A stretch of 64,000 nt of DNA from NCBI RefSeq assembly GCF_001955655.1, contig NZ_MSPW01000005.1, positions 202,294 through 266,293 on the forward strand, read 5' to 3'. The notes beneath the pieces are model-generated. The model was not told where the DNA came from and ran no database searches. It saw only the letters and a program-made list of their open reading frames with translations. The translations under genes and the position numbers were made by a program. Origin of the DNA: Viridibacillus arenosi (lineage in GTDB: Bacteria; Bacillota; Bacilli; Bacillales_A; Planococcaceae). Positions 42,855 to 52,351 of the stretch are shown piece after piece. The first letter of the stretch is position 1. Every line of letters starts with the position of its first letter.

Positions 42855-44021
42855 ATGAATTTTAAAGTTTTTATACTCGCAGCTTCTACTGTCGCAGTAG
42901 GACTCGTTGAATTAATTGTAGGTGGAATATTACCAATTATCGCTGATGATTTAAATGTGACTCTTGGTACCGCAGGACAGCTTATTAGCGTATTTGCACT
43001 TGTATTCGCTATTTCTGGGCCTATACTTCTTACACTAACCGCAAGAATTGAAAGGAAACGTTTGTATCTTATTGCACTATTTATATTTTTCATTGGGAAT
43101 TTGATGACATATTTTAGTCCTAACTTTTCTTTAATAATGGTTTCAAGGGTTATAACTGCAATGAGTACTGCACTAATTATTGTACTATCGCTAACTATTA
43201 CAGCAAAAATTGTTTCGCCTGCTCATAGATCTAAAGCTATAGGCGTTATTTATATGGGGATTAGTTCTTCACTTGTTTTAGGAGTACCTCTTGGTATTTT
43301 GATTAGCAATGCTTTTGGATGGCGAGTAATATTTCTTGGGATTGGTTTCTTATCAATCGGATCTATGATTCTCATTCACACATTTTTAGAACCGATACCT
43401 ACAGAAGGAGATGTTAAGCCGCTATCTGTACAACTAAAGGCACTTGGAAGTTTTAAAATTGCTAGTGCACATCTTGCAACAATGTTTACTTTAGCAGGGC
43501 ATTACACAATTTATGCTTATTTCACTCCTTTCTTAGAATCCACTTTAAATCTTAACCAATATTGGATCAGCATATGTTATTTACTGTTTGGTATTTCAGC
43601 AGTATTTGGCGGGGCATTTGGGGGAGCACTTGGAGATTGGCTAGGGGCACCTAAAAGTATTTTACTGGTTATTGGCTCCTTCGCCTTAGTATTATTTTTG
43701 CTCCCTTACTCGACTATTTCGCTTTTCCTATTCCTAGTGGTCATGATGATATGGGGCGCACTAAGTTGGAGTCTTGCTCCACCTCAACAAAATTATCTTA
43801 TTCAAACGGATCCTAATACTTCTGATATACAGCAAAGCTTTAACAATTCTGCCTTGCAAATAGGGATTTCTTTAGGATCTGCAATCGGAGGTATTGTACT
43901 GGAACAAACAGGTACCGTCACAAGTACAGCACCCGTTGGAGGAGCAATTGTTATTATAGCTTTACTATGTGCAATATTTTCACTTACGAGACCTGCTTTA
44001 ACAGTGAATGAAGCTAAGTGA
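42855..44021 (+). CDS. pbuE: Purine efflux pump PbuE
   Basis: The 388-residue protein of 12 helices is an MFS transporter of the DHA1 type: [51 protein letters not shown] at the N-terminus closely follows B. subtilis PbuE (YdhL), which exports adenine, hypoxanthine and guanine. AAAGGAG precedes the ATG. An adenine riboswitch and its terminator lie 165 nt upstream, so the pump is induced when adenine accumulates. It has its own terminator downstream. Confidence 0.92.
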   Translation: MNFKVFILAASTVAVGLVELIVGGILPIIADDLNVTLGTAGQLISVFALVFAISGPILLTLTARIERKRLYLIALFIFFIGNLMTYFSPNFSLIMVSRVITAMSTALIIVLSLTITAKIVSPAHRSKAIGVIYMGISSSLVLGVPLGILISNAFGWRVIFLGIGFLSIGSMILIHTFLEPIPTEGDVKPLSVQLKALGSFKIASAHLATMFTLAGHYTIYAYFTPFLESTLNLNQYWISICYLLFGISAVFGGAFGGALGDWLGAPKSILLVIGSFALVLFLLPYSTISLFLFLVVMMIWGALSWSLAPPQQNYLIQTDPNTSDIQQSFNNSALQIGISLGSAIGGIVLEQTGTVTSTAPVGGAIVIIALLCAIFSLTRPALTVNEAK

Positions 44022-44053
44022 ATAAAAGAAAATATATAATCAAACATTAAAAG

Positions 44054-44094
44054 AAGGTTGTCGATGAGCACAAACACTCGTCAGCAACCTTTTT
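44054..44094 (+). terminator. Intrinsic terminator of pbuE
   Basis: aaggttg (44054-44060) pairs with caacctt (44085-44091), with partial pairing inside, followed by TTTTT. Confidence 0.8.
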
Positions 44095-44149
44095 AGAGAA
44101 CCGTTCTTTTCTTCATTCACTTTTAAATACAGATGTTCTTTTTTTATTA

Positions 44150-44190
44150 AATATAAAAATACTCCCTTAGATATTTCTATCCAAAGGAGT
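44150..44190 (-). terminator. Intrinsic terminator of the ABC-2 exporter operon
   Basis: actcccttagata (44161-44173) pairs with tatccaaaggagt (44178-44190), one mismatch. The minus strand continues ATTTTTATATTT. Confidence 0.82.
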
Positions 44191-44233
44191 AAAATGGTTA
44201 AACTATTTATAAACGTCTAAATTTCATCTAACC

Positions 44234-45142
44234 TCATTCTTCTTGATAAAACATTGAATACAAATCATTTAATGTTACTTTCCCAAAACTAAACTCTGTT
44301 ATTTGATTCTCTTTAAGAAATGCTAAAATATTTCCTAATTCACCTGAATCATATCCGCGGACATCTAGTAAAGTAGTGCCGTTTGACAATGATTGCACTT
44401 TTGTTTCTGGAAACTCTTTTGAAATCTCTTCTTTTAACTTATCGGTCATTTCTGATATTCGAACTATTGTGATTTCTCTTTCTTCAAACCCTGGAGATAT
44501 GCTATTAACAAGTATTAACTCTCCATTTTTTATAAAGAAAATACGATCCGCATATTTCTCTAAATTCTCTAATAAATGGGAAGCTACAATAATCGTTTTC
44601 CCTTCGGACTTCTTTTTAACTAGTATTTGCGAAATAAGCTCAACATGAGTAGGATCCAACCCATTCATCACTTCGTCCATTAACATGACTTGGGTATCTG
44701 ATACAATTTGCATCGCAAAACACAGCCTTTGGCGCATTCCCAAAGAATACGTCCCTGTACTCTTATGTATATATGATGCCATTCCTAGTTCTTGTATCGT
44801 ATTGTCGATCAATTTTGGATTACTATTCCACATTGAGGAATAAATTTTTAGATGCTCTTTTCCAGAAATCTGATTATATAAGTCACTTTGATCAGGCATC
44901 ATGGATACTAATTGATGCATTTTCACTTCATTCTTTTTATTTGTATATTCTAACTCATCATTTAAAATGACTTTTCCAGTATTTGGATTGATGTAATTCA
45001 TGATGACATTCATAAGCGTTGACTTCCCCGTTCCATTGGGAGCTACCAAACCAATAATTTCGCCTGAATTGAACATTACAGAGATGTCTTTTAAAATGTC
45101 TCTCCCCGAAAACTGAACAGCAATATTTTTTAATTCAATCAT
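44234..45142 (-). CDS. ABC transporter ATP-binding protein
   Basis: The 302-residue ATPase has Walker A GLVAPNGTGKSTLMN, signature YSLGMRQRL (a variant of LSGGQ common in the CcmA/DrrA exporter group), Walker B VMLMDEVMNGLDP and the switch His in IVASHLL. A C-terminal extension of about 80 residues follows. Two ABC-2 permease genes lie directly upstream in the same direction, so this is the motor of a three-component exporter. Similar systems serve in antibiotic or bacteriocin self-protection, but no toxin gene is adjacent. Confidence 0.87.
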   Translation of the reverse strand: MIELKNIAVQFSGRDILKDISVMFNSGEIIGLVAPNGTGKSTLMNVIMNYINPNTGKVILNDELEYTNKKNEVKMHQLVSMMPDQSDLYNQISGKEHLKIYSSMWNSNPKLIDNTIQELGMASYIHKSTGTYSLGMRQRLCFAMQIVSDTQVMLMDEVMNGLDPTHVELISQILVKKKSEGKTIIVASHLLENLEKYADRIFFIKNGELILVNSISPGFEEREITIVRISEMTDKLKEEISKEFPETKVQSLSNGTTLLDVRGYDSGELGNILAFLKENQITEFSFGKVTLNDLYSMFYQEE

Positions 45143-45165
45143 AACTTTCCTCCATCTCTGTTAAA

Positions 45166-46359
45166 CTAAAGTAGCTTAAATTTTCTTTGATTACTTATCA
45201 AGAAAGTGAAGACCAGAAAAATAAACGTACACAATCCCATTACCAAGATTCCACTTCCAAAAGTGAGTGTTTCAGAGCCATAGAGAAAGTTCCGATACCC
45301 TGAAATTATTTGTCCTACTTGAACATAGCTCGTTGGATACCATTGAACATTCCAAACAGCACCAAGCCCTCTTTCAAAGTAAATAAATTCAGCAATAACA
45401 AACATGAAACCTACCACTAAATTTGCAAACTCGTTTTTCAACAACACACTTACAAATAGTAACAATGAAATGATGAACAAAAACCAAAAAACAATGAATA
45501 GCATGTTTTGAACTAGATATTCCCCCATCAATATATTTGAAAATGCATCCTTACCAGAAGAATAAATTGGAACAGGTAAATCAAAATCACCAAACCCATT
45601 TCGACCACCAATTATCAATAGACCTACAGAAAGTGGGATAATCGATATGAGACTTCCTAATAAGGAAACTAATCCTTTAACAATTAACTTTCTCCAATCT
45701 GAAAGTGGCAAACCTTGTAACAATGTAGGATTCCGTCGATCCTTCAACACGATATCCACAGTGAGGAGTATACAGCTAACAATAAGAATTAGCGGCAGAT
45801 AAGAGTTTAGCAGGCGTTGCAATGTTTGTAACGCTGTCCTTTCTTCGAAAACATTTACAGATAAATTAGATTTCCCTTCTGTATATGCTTTGTAACGACT
45901 TGCAGAATATAAATACGCATAGTGTCCGTCCATCGTTGCATAAATATTTCCAAACGTATAGTAACCCGGATTGTAGTATAGGACACCCATTGCATTGGGA
46001 AAAGTCAACTTATCAGCGTACGTATACCACTTAGATGTAGCCTCAGCATACTCTTTCAGGTTGTGCTGTTTGATAGCTTCTAATCTTTCTCCTTCATATT
46101 CATTCCATTCTTGAAATATTGAAACCGCAAAACTCGATAAATAGTGCGTCCCTTCATCAATCACAACATTATTTAGAAATGCTTCCCTCGTTAGATACCG
46201 TGCCTCAATTTCACTTACATCTACTCTTTCAATTGGGTTATATGTTGGAGCTATTTTTAGTGCAAAATCACACGAGAAGAAAAGTAAAATGACATAAATT
46301 GCAATATTTTTTCTATTGCTAATAAATTGTAAAAATTCAAACTTAAAATACGCCCACAT
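45166..46359 (-). CDS. ABC-2 type permease
   Basis: The 397-residue protein has one N-terminal helix, a large extracellular loop (about 35-185, TREAFLNNVVIDEGTHYLSSF... YAYLYSASRYKAYTEGK) and five C-terminal helices, as in ABC-2 permeases such as YhaP/NatB-like proteins. GGGGATGAG precedes the ATG. It pairs with the preceding permease and the following ATPase. The cargo is not predictable. Confidence 0.8.
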   Translation of the reverse strand: MWAYFKFEFLQFISNRKNIAIYVILLFFSCDFALKIAPTYNPIERVDVSEIEARYLTREAFLNNVVIDEGTHYLSSFAVSIFQEWNEYEGERLEAIKQHNLKEYAEATSKWYTYADKLTFPNAMGVLYYNPGYYTFGNIYATMDGHYAYLYSASRYKAYTEGKSNLSVNVFEERTALQTLQRLLNSYLPLILIVSCILLTVDIVLKDRRNPTLLQGLPLSDWRKLIVKGLVSLLGSLISIIPLSVGLLIIGGRNGFGDFDLPVPIYSSGKDAFSNILMGEYLVQNMLFIVFWFLFIISLLLFVSVLLKNEFANLVVGFMFVIAEFIYFERGLGAVWNVQWYPTSYVQVGQIISGYRNFLYGSETLTFGSGILVMGLCTFIFLVFTFLISNQRKFKLL

Positions 46360-46370
46360 GATCTCATCCC

Positions 46371-47489
46371 CTATACCCTTTTTAGTTTTCCAGTAGTCAA
46401 GAATAGCTTTACAGCAATTACCATTATGGCAATACTCATCCAGATATAAAGAAGTCCATATGTGCTATTTAAGATAACTGGGTTTTCAAGATCGAGCGTC
46501 TGCCCATTCAATATATTAGGAAAGTTCAAATAGTTAAATGGATTATATGGAACAAGATTCATCATATTTGGAAATAACATAGGGAAAATAAACAATAACA
46601 ATTCTAAAAATAGCGTCAAATACATATTCTTCAATAAAACATTTAAAATTACTGATAATAGAATTGCAAAAATGGCAATGCTAATCATATAAAGTATAGA
46701 TAAACCTATGTATTTGTATATTGGATAAGCTTCAAAAATACCATTAAAGATGGCAATAGGATAAGAAGGATTTCCTAATCCCTTAAAATAAACCAATGGC
46801 AGGCTACAAACAAATAACTCTAGAAGAAATACACCTACTATGAGCATCGATGAAGTACATTTAGCTACAACGTATTTATCAAAAGCTATAGGATAACCCT
46901 TAATCAGAGATGTATGTTGGAATTCTTCTATCATGATTCCACATGAATAAATACACATGAAAATAAACCAAACCGAACCTAACACACCAAATAGGTAAGC
47001 GAGAAATTGAAAGAAAGATAATGAATCAATAGTTAGTAAAATCCCTGTTTCCTTCATATATTGATAAAATACACTACCCAATTGATTTTCTACTTTCGAA
47101 GGTAGATAAATCGCGACATCATCAAACCCCTCCATATCAAATGACTGAGCTCTTAAATTTGCAAGGTCTATTGCTGTATCCAAAAACAATTCTGGTAGAT
47201 TCATTGTTAGTGCCATACGTTGCTTAGCTACAAATTGTTGCTGAAGTACTAAGTTCTTATACAAGTCACTACCATTCCCACTATCAGTAGCATCTACATT
47301 TTGAAATCTATTCAAAGCTGAAGAAAGCGATTGATATTCACCCGATTTTTCTATGACTGAGTTTCCTAAATCCTCAGTTTTCACAAATAAAACTAAGCCA
47401 AAAACAAATAATGCAACGATAATACAAGCAAAAATATTTTTTTTATTTGATTTCTCTAGGATTAAAAAAGTCCTTAACATCTTCCACAT
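46371..47489 (-). CDS. ABC-2 type permease
   Basis: The protein of about 372 residues has the same plan as the next gene: an N-terminal helix (IFACIIVALFVFGLVLFV), an extracellular loop (about 40-150) and five or six C-terminal helices. It is the first gene of the three-gene exporter operon. GGGGG lies 6 nt before the ATG at 47489; the ATG at 47495 is embedded closer to the RBS and is less likely. The two permeases probably form a heterodimer. Confidence 0.8.
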   Translation of the reverse strand: MWKMLRTFLILEKSNKKNIFACIIVALFVFGLVLFVKTEDLGNSVIEKSGEYQSLSSALNRFQNVDATDSGNGSDLYKNLVLQQQFVAKQRMALTMNLPELFLDTAIDLANLRAQSFDMEGFDDVAIYLPSKVENQLGSVFYQYMKETGILLTIDSLSFFQFLAYLFGVLGSVWFIFMCIYSCGIMIEEFQHTSLIKGYPIAFDKYVVAKCTSSMLIVGVFLLELFVCSLPLVYFKGLGNPSYPIAIFNGIFEAYPIYKYIGLSILYMISIAIFAILLSVILNVLLKNMYLTLFLELLLFIFPMLFPNMMNLVPYNPFNYLNFPNILNGQTLDLENPVILNSTYGLLYIWMSIAIMVIAVKLFLTTGKLKRV

Positions 47490-48076
47490 AAGCATCCCCC
47501 AAATAAATTATTGTAAAAAACAATTTATTTTAATCTCTGTATTAAATACGAACATAATAATTAGTACTAAAATTTTTATATTTAGTAGTATCGAAATATT
47601 ATATTTTCAAAAGTCAATCAACATACCAAAACTGTAGATATGAAATATACCAACAGTTTTTACTGTGTGTGGACTAGACATGGTAAGTTGAGAATTAACC
47701 ACGCAGTATTATCGGTATGTAATGATTATTATTTTGAATATTCGATAGCATCACCAATTTTTAAAACCACTCAAATATATTATTAGAACTAAACACCCAT
47801 CCTCTAGGCGCATTTAGGACGGTGAAGTTGAAAAGATTTTCTAAACTCCGCTATTCTTTGCTGTGTCTATTCTATTCTATTCTTTTCGCTAAATTCCTCC
47901 TAAATTTTTGAAATTAAGAATTTTAAATAACTGTTTTTTAAGCATTGTGTTTACTTTTTTCATCATTTCTATATCCCCTTGTGTTTCTAATACAAACTTA
48001 CGCATTCCTTATGGAACTAACCTGCACCGTTTGTTTAAGTATATTTATCCATAAGCTATTATCTGGTTTAGTTAAA
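47490..48076. other. Non-coding stretch upstream of the ABC-2 operon
   Basis: Nearly 600 nt without a recognisable gene. It includes a dispersed repeat copy at 48015-48040. It may include decayed sequence; no bacteriocin-like small ORF was found. Confidence 0.45.
48015..48040 (+). repeat. Dispersed hairpin repeat, copy 2
   Basis: aactaacctgcaccgtttgt followed by TTAAGT. It shares the aactaa-CTGC-CCCG-ttagtt plan with the copies at 52124, 52492 and 54318, with three substitutions. Confidence 0.65.
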
Positions 48077-48105
48077 TAAAAAAACCTTAGAAAAATAATC
48101 TAAGG
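48077..48105 (-). terminator. Intrinsic terminator of DUF3923 gene
   Basis: ccttaga (48085-48091) pairs with tctaagg (48099-48105). The minus strand continues TTTTTTTATT. Confidence 0.82.
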
Positions 48106-48174
48106 CAAAAACATTGCAACTTTATTTAAGAGTTTTAAGTTCTGTAGCTTTAGGTGAATTTGGGTGCTTTTTTA

Positions 48175-48399
48175 TTATTGGGTAGATATTTTTTTGTTTT
48201 TTCGGGCAAAGTATAGAAGAAGTAATTGAAATAATAAAATAAAAACGAAAACAACTCCCAATACAATTAATGCTACTATTCTTAATTCCGGTGTTTGTTC
48301 TACGCCAGAACCATCTACTTTTCTAACCCCAATAAATATTGCTGTAGCAGCAAATAACACTAACCAAAATAGACTAGTTATCCACCACAATTTCATCAT
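48175..48399 (-). CDS. DUF3923-type small membrane protein
   Basis: The 74-residue protein has two membrane helices (LWWITSLFWLVLFAATAIFIGV and IVALIVLGVVFVFILLFQLLLLYF) separated by a loop RKVDGSGVEQTPELR. The pattern K-L-W-W-x-x-x-x-F-W-L and RKVDGxGVxQTPELR fits the DUF3923 family of Bacilli. Function is unknown. GGGAG precedes the ATG pair. It is alone with its own terminator. Confidence 0.75.
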   Translation of the reverse strand: MMKLWWITSLFWLVLFAATAIFIGVRKVDGSGVEQTPELRIVALIVLGVVFVFILLFQLLLLYFARKNKKISTQ

Positions 48400-48503
48400 A
48401 TTAACACTCCCTTTATTTACTAAAAAAACATCATATTGTATATTATAACAAAAAAATTTTGCGTTAATATGGATAAATTATTTTTGTTAAATAAAAAAAC
48501 TCA
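48400..48503. other. Divergent promoter gap
   Basis: A short AT-rich region between the DUF3923 gene and the GNAT relic; nothing specific is seen. Confidence 0.3.
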
Positions 48504-48785
48504 ATGGATATAAGAGTTGTTAATGCTGATATAAAAGATTTCAATGCTGTTAATATCATTGTTAAAGAATGACAGGATGAACATTCCAAAGCGTTACCAC
48601 CTATTTTCAAGCAGTAGATCAAGTTATTCCACAAAGTTATTTTTACGAATTATTAGAAGGGGCTAATAGTGAAATCTTAGTAGCAAAATAGAAGAAGAAG
48701 TGGTGGGTTATGCTGTAATAGAAATAATTGAGTCTCCCCATTTGATTTCATGACACCAAGAAAATATGCTTACATAATGATCTTT
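48504..48785 (+). pseudogene. Decayed GNAT acetyltransferase
   Basis: ATG at 48504 starts MDIRVVNADIKDFNAVNIIV and KE, then TGA, then QDEHSKALPPIFK. The frame then changes to AVDQVIPQSYFYELLEGANS and EILVAK, stops, and changes again to IEEEVVGYAVIEIIESP and MTPRKYAYI. Together these give a typical GNAT N-terminal half. At least one in-frame stop and two frameshifts are present, and the acetyl-CoA-binding half is missing. An intact-looking terminator follows. Confidence 0.75.
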
Positions 48786-48801
48786 TAGGAAATGCCAAAA
48801 A

Positions 48802-48840
48802 GCTCAAGAACGTATCAAAGTTCTTGAGCCTTTTTTATTT
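48802..48840 (+). terminator. Intrinsic terminator after the GNAT relic
   Basis: gctcaagaac (48802-48811) pairs perfectly with gttcttgagc (48820-48829), followed by CTTTTTTATTT. Confidence 0.88.
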
Positions 48841-48939
48841 GAGCAATTATTTGTATAAGCTAATTATAAAGATTGATCAAACTTTGTATCTATCTAATAC
48901 CAACTCTACAAATTATACCCCTTTTAAAACAACCTCTTA

Positions 48940-49779
48940 CTAAGCTTTAGAAATATCAATAAATCCTTCTCCGAACACATCACGAACATCGTGTATAGCG
49001 ATGAAAGCACTCGGATCAGTAGATTGAACAATCCGTTTCAACTTTATAACTTCTTGCTTACTAATAACAATATAAAGAATTTCCTTAGGGGTTTTTGTGT
49101 AATAACCATGACCTGAGTATACGGTTACCCCTCTGTCCATTAATGTAGTCACCTGTTTGGCAATGTCATTCGGTTTATCAGAAATAATCGTAATGGCCTT
49201 CTTCGGATTCAAGCCTTCGATTACAAATTCCATTACTTTCGTGCCTACATATAGCATAATAATTGTCAACATCAGCTTTTCCGCACCAATGATAAAATAA
49301 GATGAAAAAGCAACTATTAAATCAAAAAACAATAGACCATAGCTGATGCTCCATCCTAAATACTTTTGTGTTATCCTTGCTAAGATTGTAGTACCTGCTG
49401 TTGTTCCCCCAACCCGAATGATTAGGCCAATCCCGCACCCTACAAATATTCCTCCAAAAATGGCATTTACCATCAATTCATTAGAAGCAATATCCCAGCT
49501 TTCTGTCAGATGAAGAAAAAGCGAGTTCGAAACTACAGCAATAATCGTATAAATCGTTGTTATTTTATTCAAAAATTTATAACCGACTATTAACAAAAAT
49601 GCATTCAGAATTAAGTTGACTAAACCTGGTGACCACTCAAATAAATAATAGGTAATAATCGTGATACCAGTTACTCCTCCTTCACCAAGCTCGTTCGGAA
49701 TAACAAATAAATTAACACCTAACGCAAAAATAAACGCACCAATAATGATAAAAATAATGTCTGTGGTTCTTTTTTTCAT
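48940..49779 (-). CDS. YitT family membrane protein
   Basis: The 279-residue protein has five to six N-terminal helices (DUF161; IIFIIIGAFIFALGVNLFVIPNELGEGGVTGITII, GGIFVGCGIGLIIRVGGTTAGT) and a cytoplasmic DUF2179 domain (about 195-279; ITIISDKPNDIAKQVTTLMDRGVTVYSGHGYY, DPSAFIAIHDVRDVFGEGF). This is the full YitT plan shared by several Bacillus paralogues. Its function is not established. It is transcribed alone. Confidence 0.88.
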   Translation of the reverse strand: MKKRTTDIIFIIIGAFIFALGVNLFVIPNELGEGGVTGITIITYYLFEWSPGLVNLILNAFLLIVGYKFLNKITTIYTIIAVVSNSLFLHLTESWDIASNELMVNAIFGGIFVGCGIGLIIRVGGTTAGTTILARITQKYLGWSISYGLLFFDLIVAFSSYFIIGAEKLMLTIIMLYVGTKVMEFVIEGLNPKKAITIISDKPNDIAKQVTTLMDRGVTVYSGHGYYTKTPKEILYIVISKQEVIKLKRIVQSTDPSAFIAIHDVRDVFGEGFIDISKA

Positions 49780-49883
49780 ATACTACCTCACTGCTTATAG
49801 AAATATTTACTAAGAACAAACTCTCACCATTATATCGTGGATCATTTAAATCGAACAGTAGTCTTTTATTTATTTTAATACAG

Positions 49884-49904
49884 GATTTTAATCAAACTTT
49901 ATTA
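49884..49904. repeat. 21-bp direct repeat, copy A
   Basis: The 21 bases starting gattttaatcaaacttt are identical to 54431-54451 downstream of glmS. Confidence 0.7.
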
Positions 49905-49935
49905 TAAATCTACACAATAGAAGACGGAGTATCTT

Positions 49936-50124
49936 TTATATGCAATTCAGCACCTCCATTACTGAAGTCATGATGCCTACAAAACAACTTATTAATGTTT
50001 CGTTGTGCTTCTTTGTATCGGAAGCGGTATTGCCAGCAACTATGTAAGGTTCAATAACTTCCCTCGCCCAACTTATAAATGTTTTCTTCCAAGTAGTACC
50101 CCAACCAGCATACGAGTTAGCCCC
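49936..50124 (-). pseudogene. Unidentified coding remnant
   Basis: The minus strand is open for 62 codons without a start codon and reads GANSYAGWGTTWKKTFISWA, then REVIEPYIVAGNTASDTKKH, then ISCFVGIMTSVMEVLNCI and TAA. The residue mix is protein-like, but I do not recognise the family. It is probably the C-terminal end of a lost gene. Confidence 0.35.
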
Positions 50125-50530
50125 TCATTACATATAAATCGGCTTTATAATTCAAAGAAATTTTTTCTACTTCTAATAAATTATTAGTAGGAATCCCACT
50201 TTTTTAGACAAGCATTCTAAATACATATAAAACGCCAATGATTATTTCCCCATTTAATTCGTTATTTTTTTATAGCTTTTGATTTTTTTATTCCCTGGTA
50301 ATTCGTATTTTCCCCCTTGATCTTGCAACCTTGCATAATTTTTTTCGACTCCTCTGATGTCATTTTCACTTTATATCCCATCGACTATAGCTCCGTTTTT
50401 AATATAGTATGCCCAATTATGAAAATTTTAATCGCTTTCAGCCTACTCCCCTACCGGTTTTCATACACTTTTATATCCAGAACAAAATGATTGTATCCAA
50501 GAGTAAAGTTAGGAAGTGAAATAAGGAAAA

Positions 50531-50629
50531 ATGGAGAGAGAAGCCGGGCGAGTGATAAAAGAGCCAGAAAAAAAGACAGGAAAAAGAACGAGGTCAAATC
50601 GTAAGATTGATATAAATGTATATTTATAA
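50531..50629 (+). other. Possible 32-aa basic peptide ORF
   Basis: ATG at 50531 preceded by AAGGAAAA opens MEREAGRVIKEPEKKTGKRT followed by RSNRKIDINVYL and TAA. The sequence is purine-rich and unusually basic. It could be chance. Confidence 0.25.
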
Positions 50630-50678
50630 TAAAGATTAATCAAATTAATACTAATAGCCTTGATAAACAAGCAAAAAG

Positions 50679-50721
50679 AAAGAGCATGTTTTTTAAAAAA
50701 GATTAATCAAAACACGCTCTT
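50679..50721 (-). terminator. Probable terminator of DUF2785 gene
   Basis: aagagcatgtttt-like and aaaacacgctctt arms (50680-50692, 50709-50721) pair with one mismatch, followed on the minus strand by TTTCTTTTTG. Confidence 0.65.
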
Positions 50722-50744
50722 AATATATTTTATTGAATCATTCT

Positions 50745-50767
50745 TTTATAAAAAAGTTTGATTATTT
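50745..50767. repeat. 23-bp inverted repeat, left copy
   Basis: The 23 bases beginning tttataaaaaagtttgat are the exact reverse complement of 54453-54475. Both lie just after the stop codon of a minus-strand gene. Confidence 0.75.
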
Positions 50768-50810
50768 CTATGATATCTCCCATGGCTTTTGGGACCGCTA
50801 CTCTAATCCT

Positions 50811-51656
50811 TTAACTGATAGAAAACCTGTTCAATTTTGCCTCAGTACCAAGCATGACAGTATTAAGCTCATTCCCTCGGCTATCTTGTCCCCTTCTGAA
50901 ATAGAGACTGCGTAAAAAATTCTTGCTGTTCACGCGAGCAATCACCTGACTGCGACTTCTCGGCAAATTGCAGCATTGCGCTAAGCCGTTAATCCAATCA
51001 GCGATTTCTTGATGTGGAACTAACTCTTTGTCAATCATCGTATCCACGATGTTGACCAACCGCTCATCATCCTCATCGCTAAAAATGTGTCTACCATTAT
51101 GAAGCATGCCAGAAATAGCGACAAGAACCTCACGCAGCAGTGTGACGCTGCTCTCCTCGCACTGCACCAGCTCGACAAAAACATCCGCACCGTGAGACGC
51201 GCTGTGAGCCCAGCCTCCTACTGAAAGGTAACCCCGCAGATCCTTCTCCTCTTTATAATAACGTAGCATTGCATGCATTAATTGCTCAATTTCGGCTAGA
51301 TTGAAAAACGGATTCTGTCTGTGGCGTTGCACAATCAAAGCGATAGGCAAGGCAGAGAACGTCCTTGTAAAAACTGACTGATCATCCTCGCTGCCAATAT
51401 TATAGAACAAATGGTTTTCACCAGTCAGAACAGTTAAGAGACTACGCAGCTCCTCTCCACTGAACCTATTCTCTTCCTTAATCCACATATAAAACATCGG
51501 ATAAATCAGGTTATCCCGTAATTCTGGCTGAGGATCGCCAATATATTGAAGTAACAAAGGTAAGAAATCTTGATGCTGCTCACCTTCGCGTAACTGATAC
51601 TCATCCTTCTCAATTCTTTGCAAATCCAGCATCAATTTGGTCCTTGTATCGCTCAT
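50811..51656 (-). CDS. DUF2785 domain protein
   Basis: The 281-residue, helix-rich soluble protein has LREGEQHQDFLPLLLQYIGDPQPELRDNLIYPMFYMWI, LRGYLSVGGWAHSASHGADVFVELVQ and NFLRSLYFRRG, matching the DUF2785 family (alpha-helical, HEAT-like, unknown function). It is complete. Codon third positions are visibly richer in G and C than in all neighbours (many CTG, CTC, CGC, GCG), which suggests recent acquisition from a higher-GC relative such as a Paenibacillus; this is inference. Flanking genes are unrelated. Confidence 0.82.
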   Translation of the reverse strand: MSDTRTKLMLDLQRIEKDEYQLREGEQHQDFLPLLLQYIGDPQPELRDNLIYPMFYMWIKEENRFSGEELRSLLTVLTGENHLFYNIGSEDDQSVFTRTFSALPIALIVQRHRQNPFFNLAEIEQLMHAMLRYYKEEKDLRGYLSVGGWAHSASHGADVFVELVQCEESSVTLLREVLVAISGMLHNGRHIFSDEDDERLVNIVDTMIDKELVPHQEIADWINGLAQCCNLPRSRSQVIARVNSKNFLRSLYFRRGQDSRGNELNTVMLGTEAKLNRFSIS

Positions 51657-51816
51657 TTTCCCATCCCTCTCATCATTCGATCTATTCGGTCGATTGTTTT
51701 TTCAAATACTCTTAAACCTACGTTGTTATTTTTAAAAATTTTTTGCAATCTTATTTTTACTCCCGATTCATGAGCTGTAATTAACCTTTGACTCTACTTT
51801 AAGTCATCAATAAGAA

Positions 51817-52080
51817 TTATTTCCGATAAACACAAACAACTTTACCGTTTTTACTCTTGATTACTTCAGCTTTCGGAATACTATTTCTACCGACCCCACA
51901 ACCTAAATCTAGGACTTTTACGTTCTCTTTACCATCAAATAAATGTAATAAATCGGTTACCGTTTTTACAGGTTTGTGTAACCAAGAACCTTCTACAAAT
52001 AATTTATATTTATCATAACAATAATCGTGATATTTCTTCTCTTCATTTCGAATAAATTCAATTCTACTCAATGTTTTCAC
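51817..52080 (-). pseudogene. Truncated SAM-dependent methyltransferase
   Basis: The 87 residues contain a methyltransferase N-terminus (IEFIRNEEKKYHDYCYDKYKLFVEGSWLHKPVKTV) and motif I (VKVLDLGCGVGRNSI), then GKVVCV and, where the motif II acid (VD) is expected, YRK and a stop. The rest of the catalytic domain is absent downstream. It is probably inactive. Confidence 0.75.
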
Positions 52081-52123
52081 CCCTTACATCAAATTCTTTA
52101 TTGAATGAAGAAACACCTTCTTA

Positions 52124-52149
52124 AACTATCCTGCCCCGTTAGTTCAATA
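52124..52149 (+). repeat. Dispersed hairpin repeat, copy 3
   Basis: aactatcctgccccgttagt followed by TCAATA. It shares the CTGCCCCGTTAGTT core with copies 4 and 5 and is preceded by cttctta as in those copies. Confidence 0.8.
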
Positions 52150-52192
52150 AGAAAAAGGCTTCACTCCTTCTTGAAGTAAAGCACCCATTAGC

Positions 52193-52330
52193 TTAAAAAG
52201 TATAAATGGCGACAAAAAATCCAAATGCTGCAGCAATGATAGAAATTATTGCACTTGTTTTCCGTTTTGCTTTTAGTTCCAAAAACCCCGTAACCAAAGA
52301 AGACACACTTAAGAACAACAGCATATATGG
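52193..52330 (-). pseudogene. C-terminal half of a DUF3953 (YczI-like) protein
   Basis: The minus strand reads PYMLLFLSVSSLVTGFLELK, then AKRKTSAIISIIAAAFGFF and VAIYTF with TAA at 52193-52195. These are the second and third helices of YczI-like small membrane proteins. The matching N-terminal half lies next door on the opposite strand (52352-52459). See the finding on the inversion. Confidence 0.7.
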
Positions 52331-52351
52331 CTTCACAATGATGTGATTTAA

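Larger units (their letters stand above)
49780..50678. other. Decayed intergenic stretch after yitT
   Basis: About 900 nt with no complete gene. It contains one start-less open segment (49936-50124, minus), a possible 32-residue ORF (50531-50629, plus), and repeat sequences at 49884-49904. A minus-strand 39-codon frame at about 50385-50266 (MGYKVKMTSEESKKIMQGCK...) is also open but unsupported. Confidence 0.45.

Noticed and set aside
44234..47489. Bacteriocin gene cluster
   Set aside because: The three-gene ABC-2 exporter resembles immunity systems, but no precursor peptide or modification enzyme is nearby.
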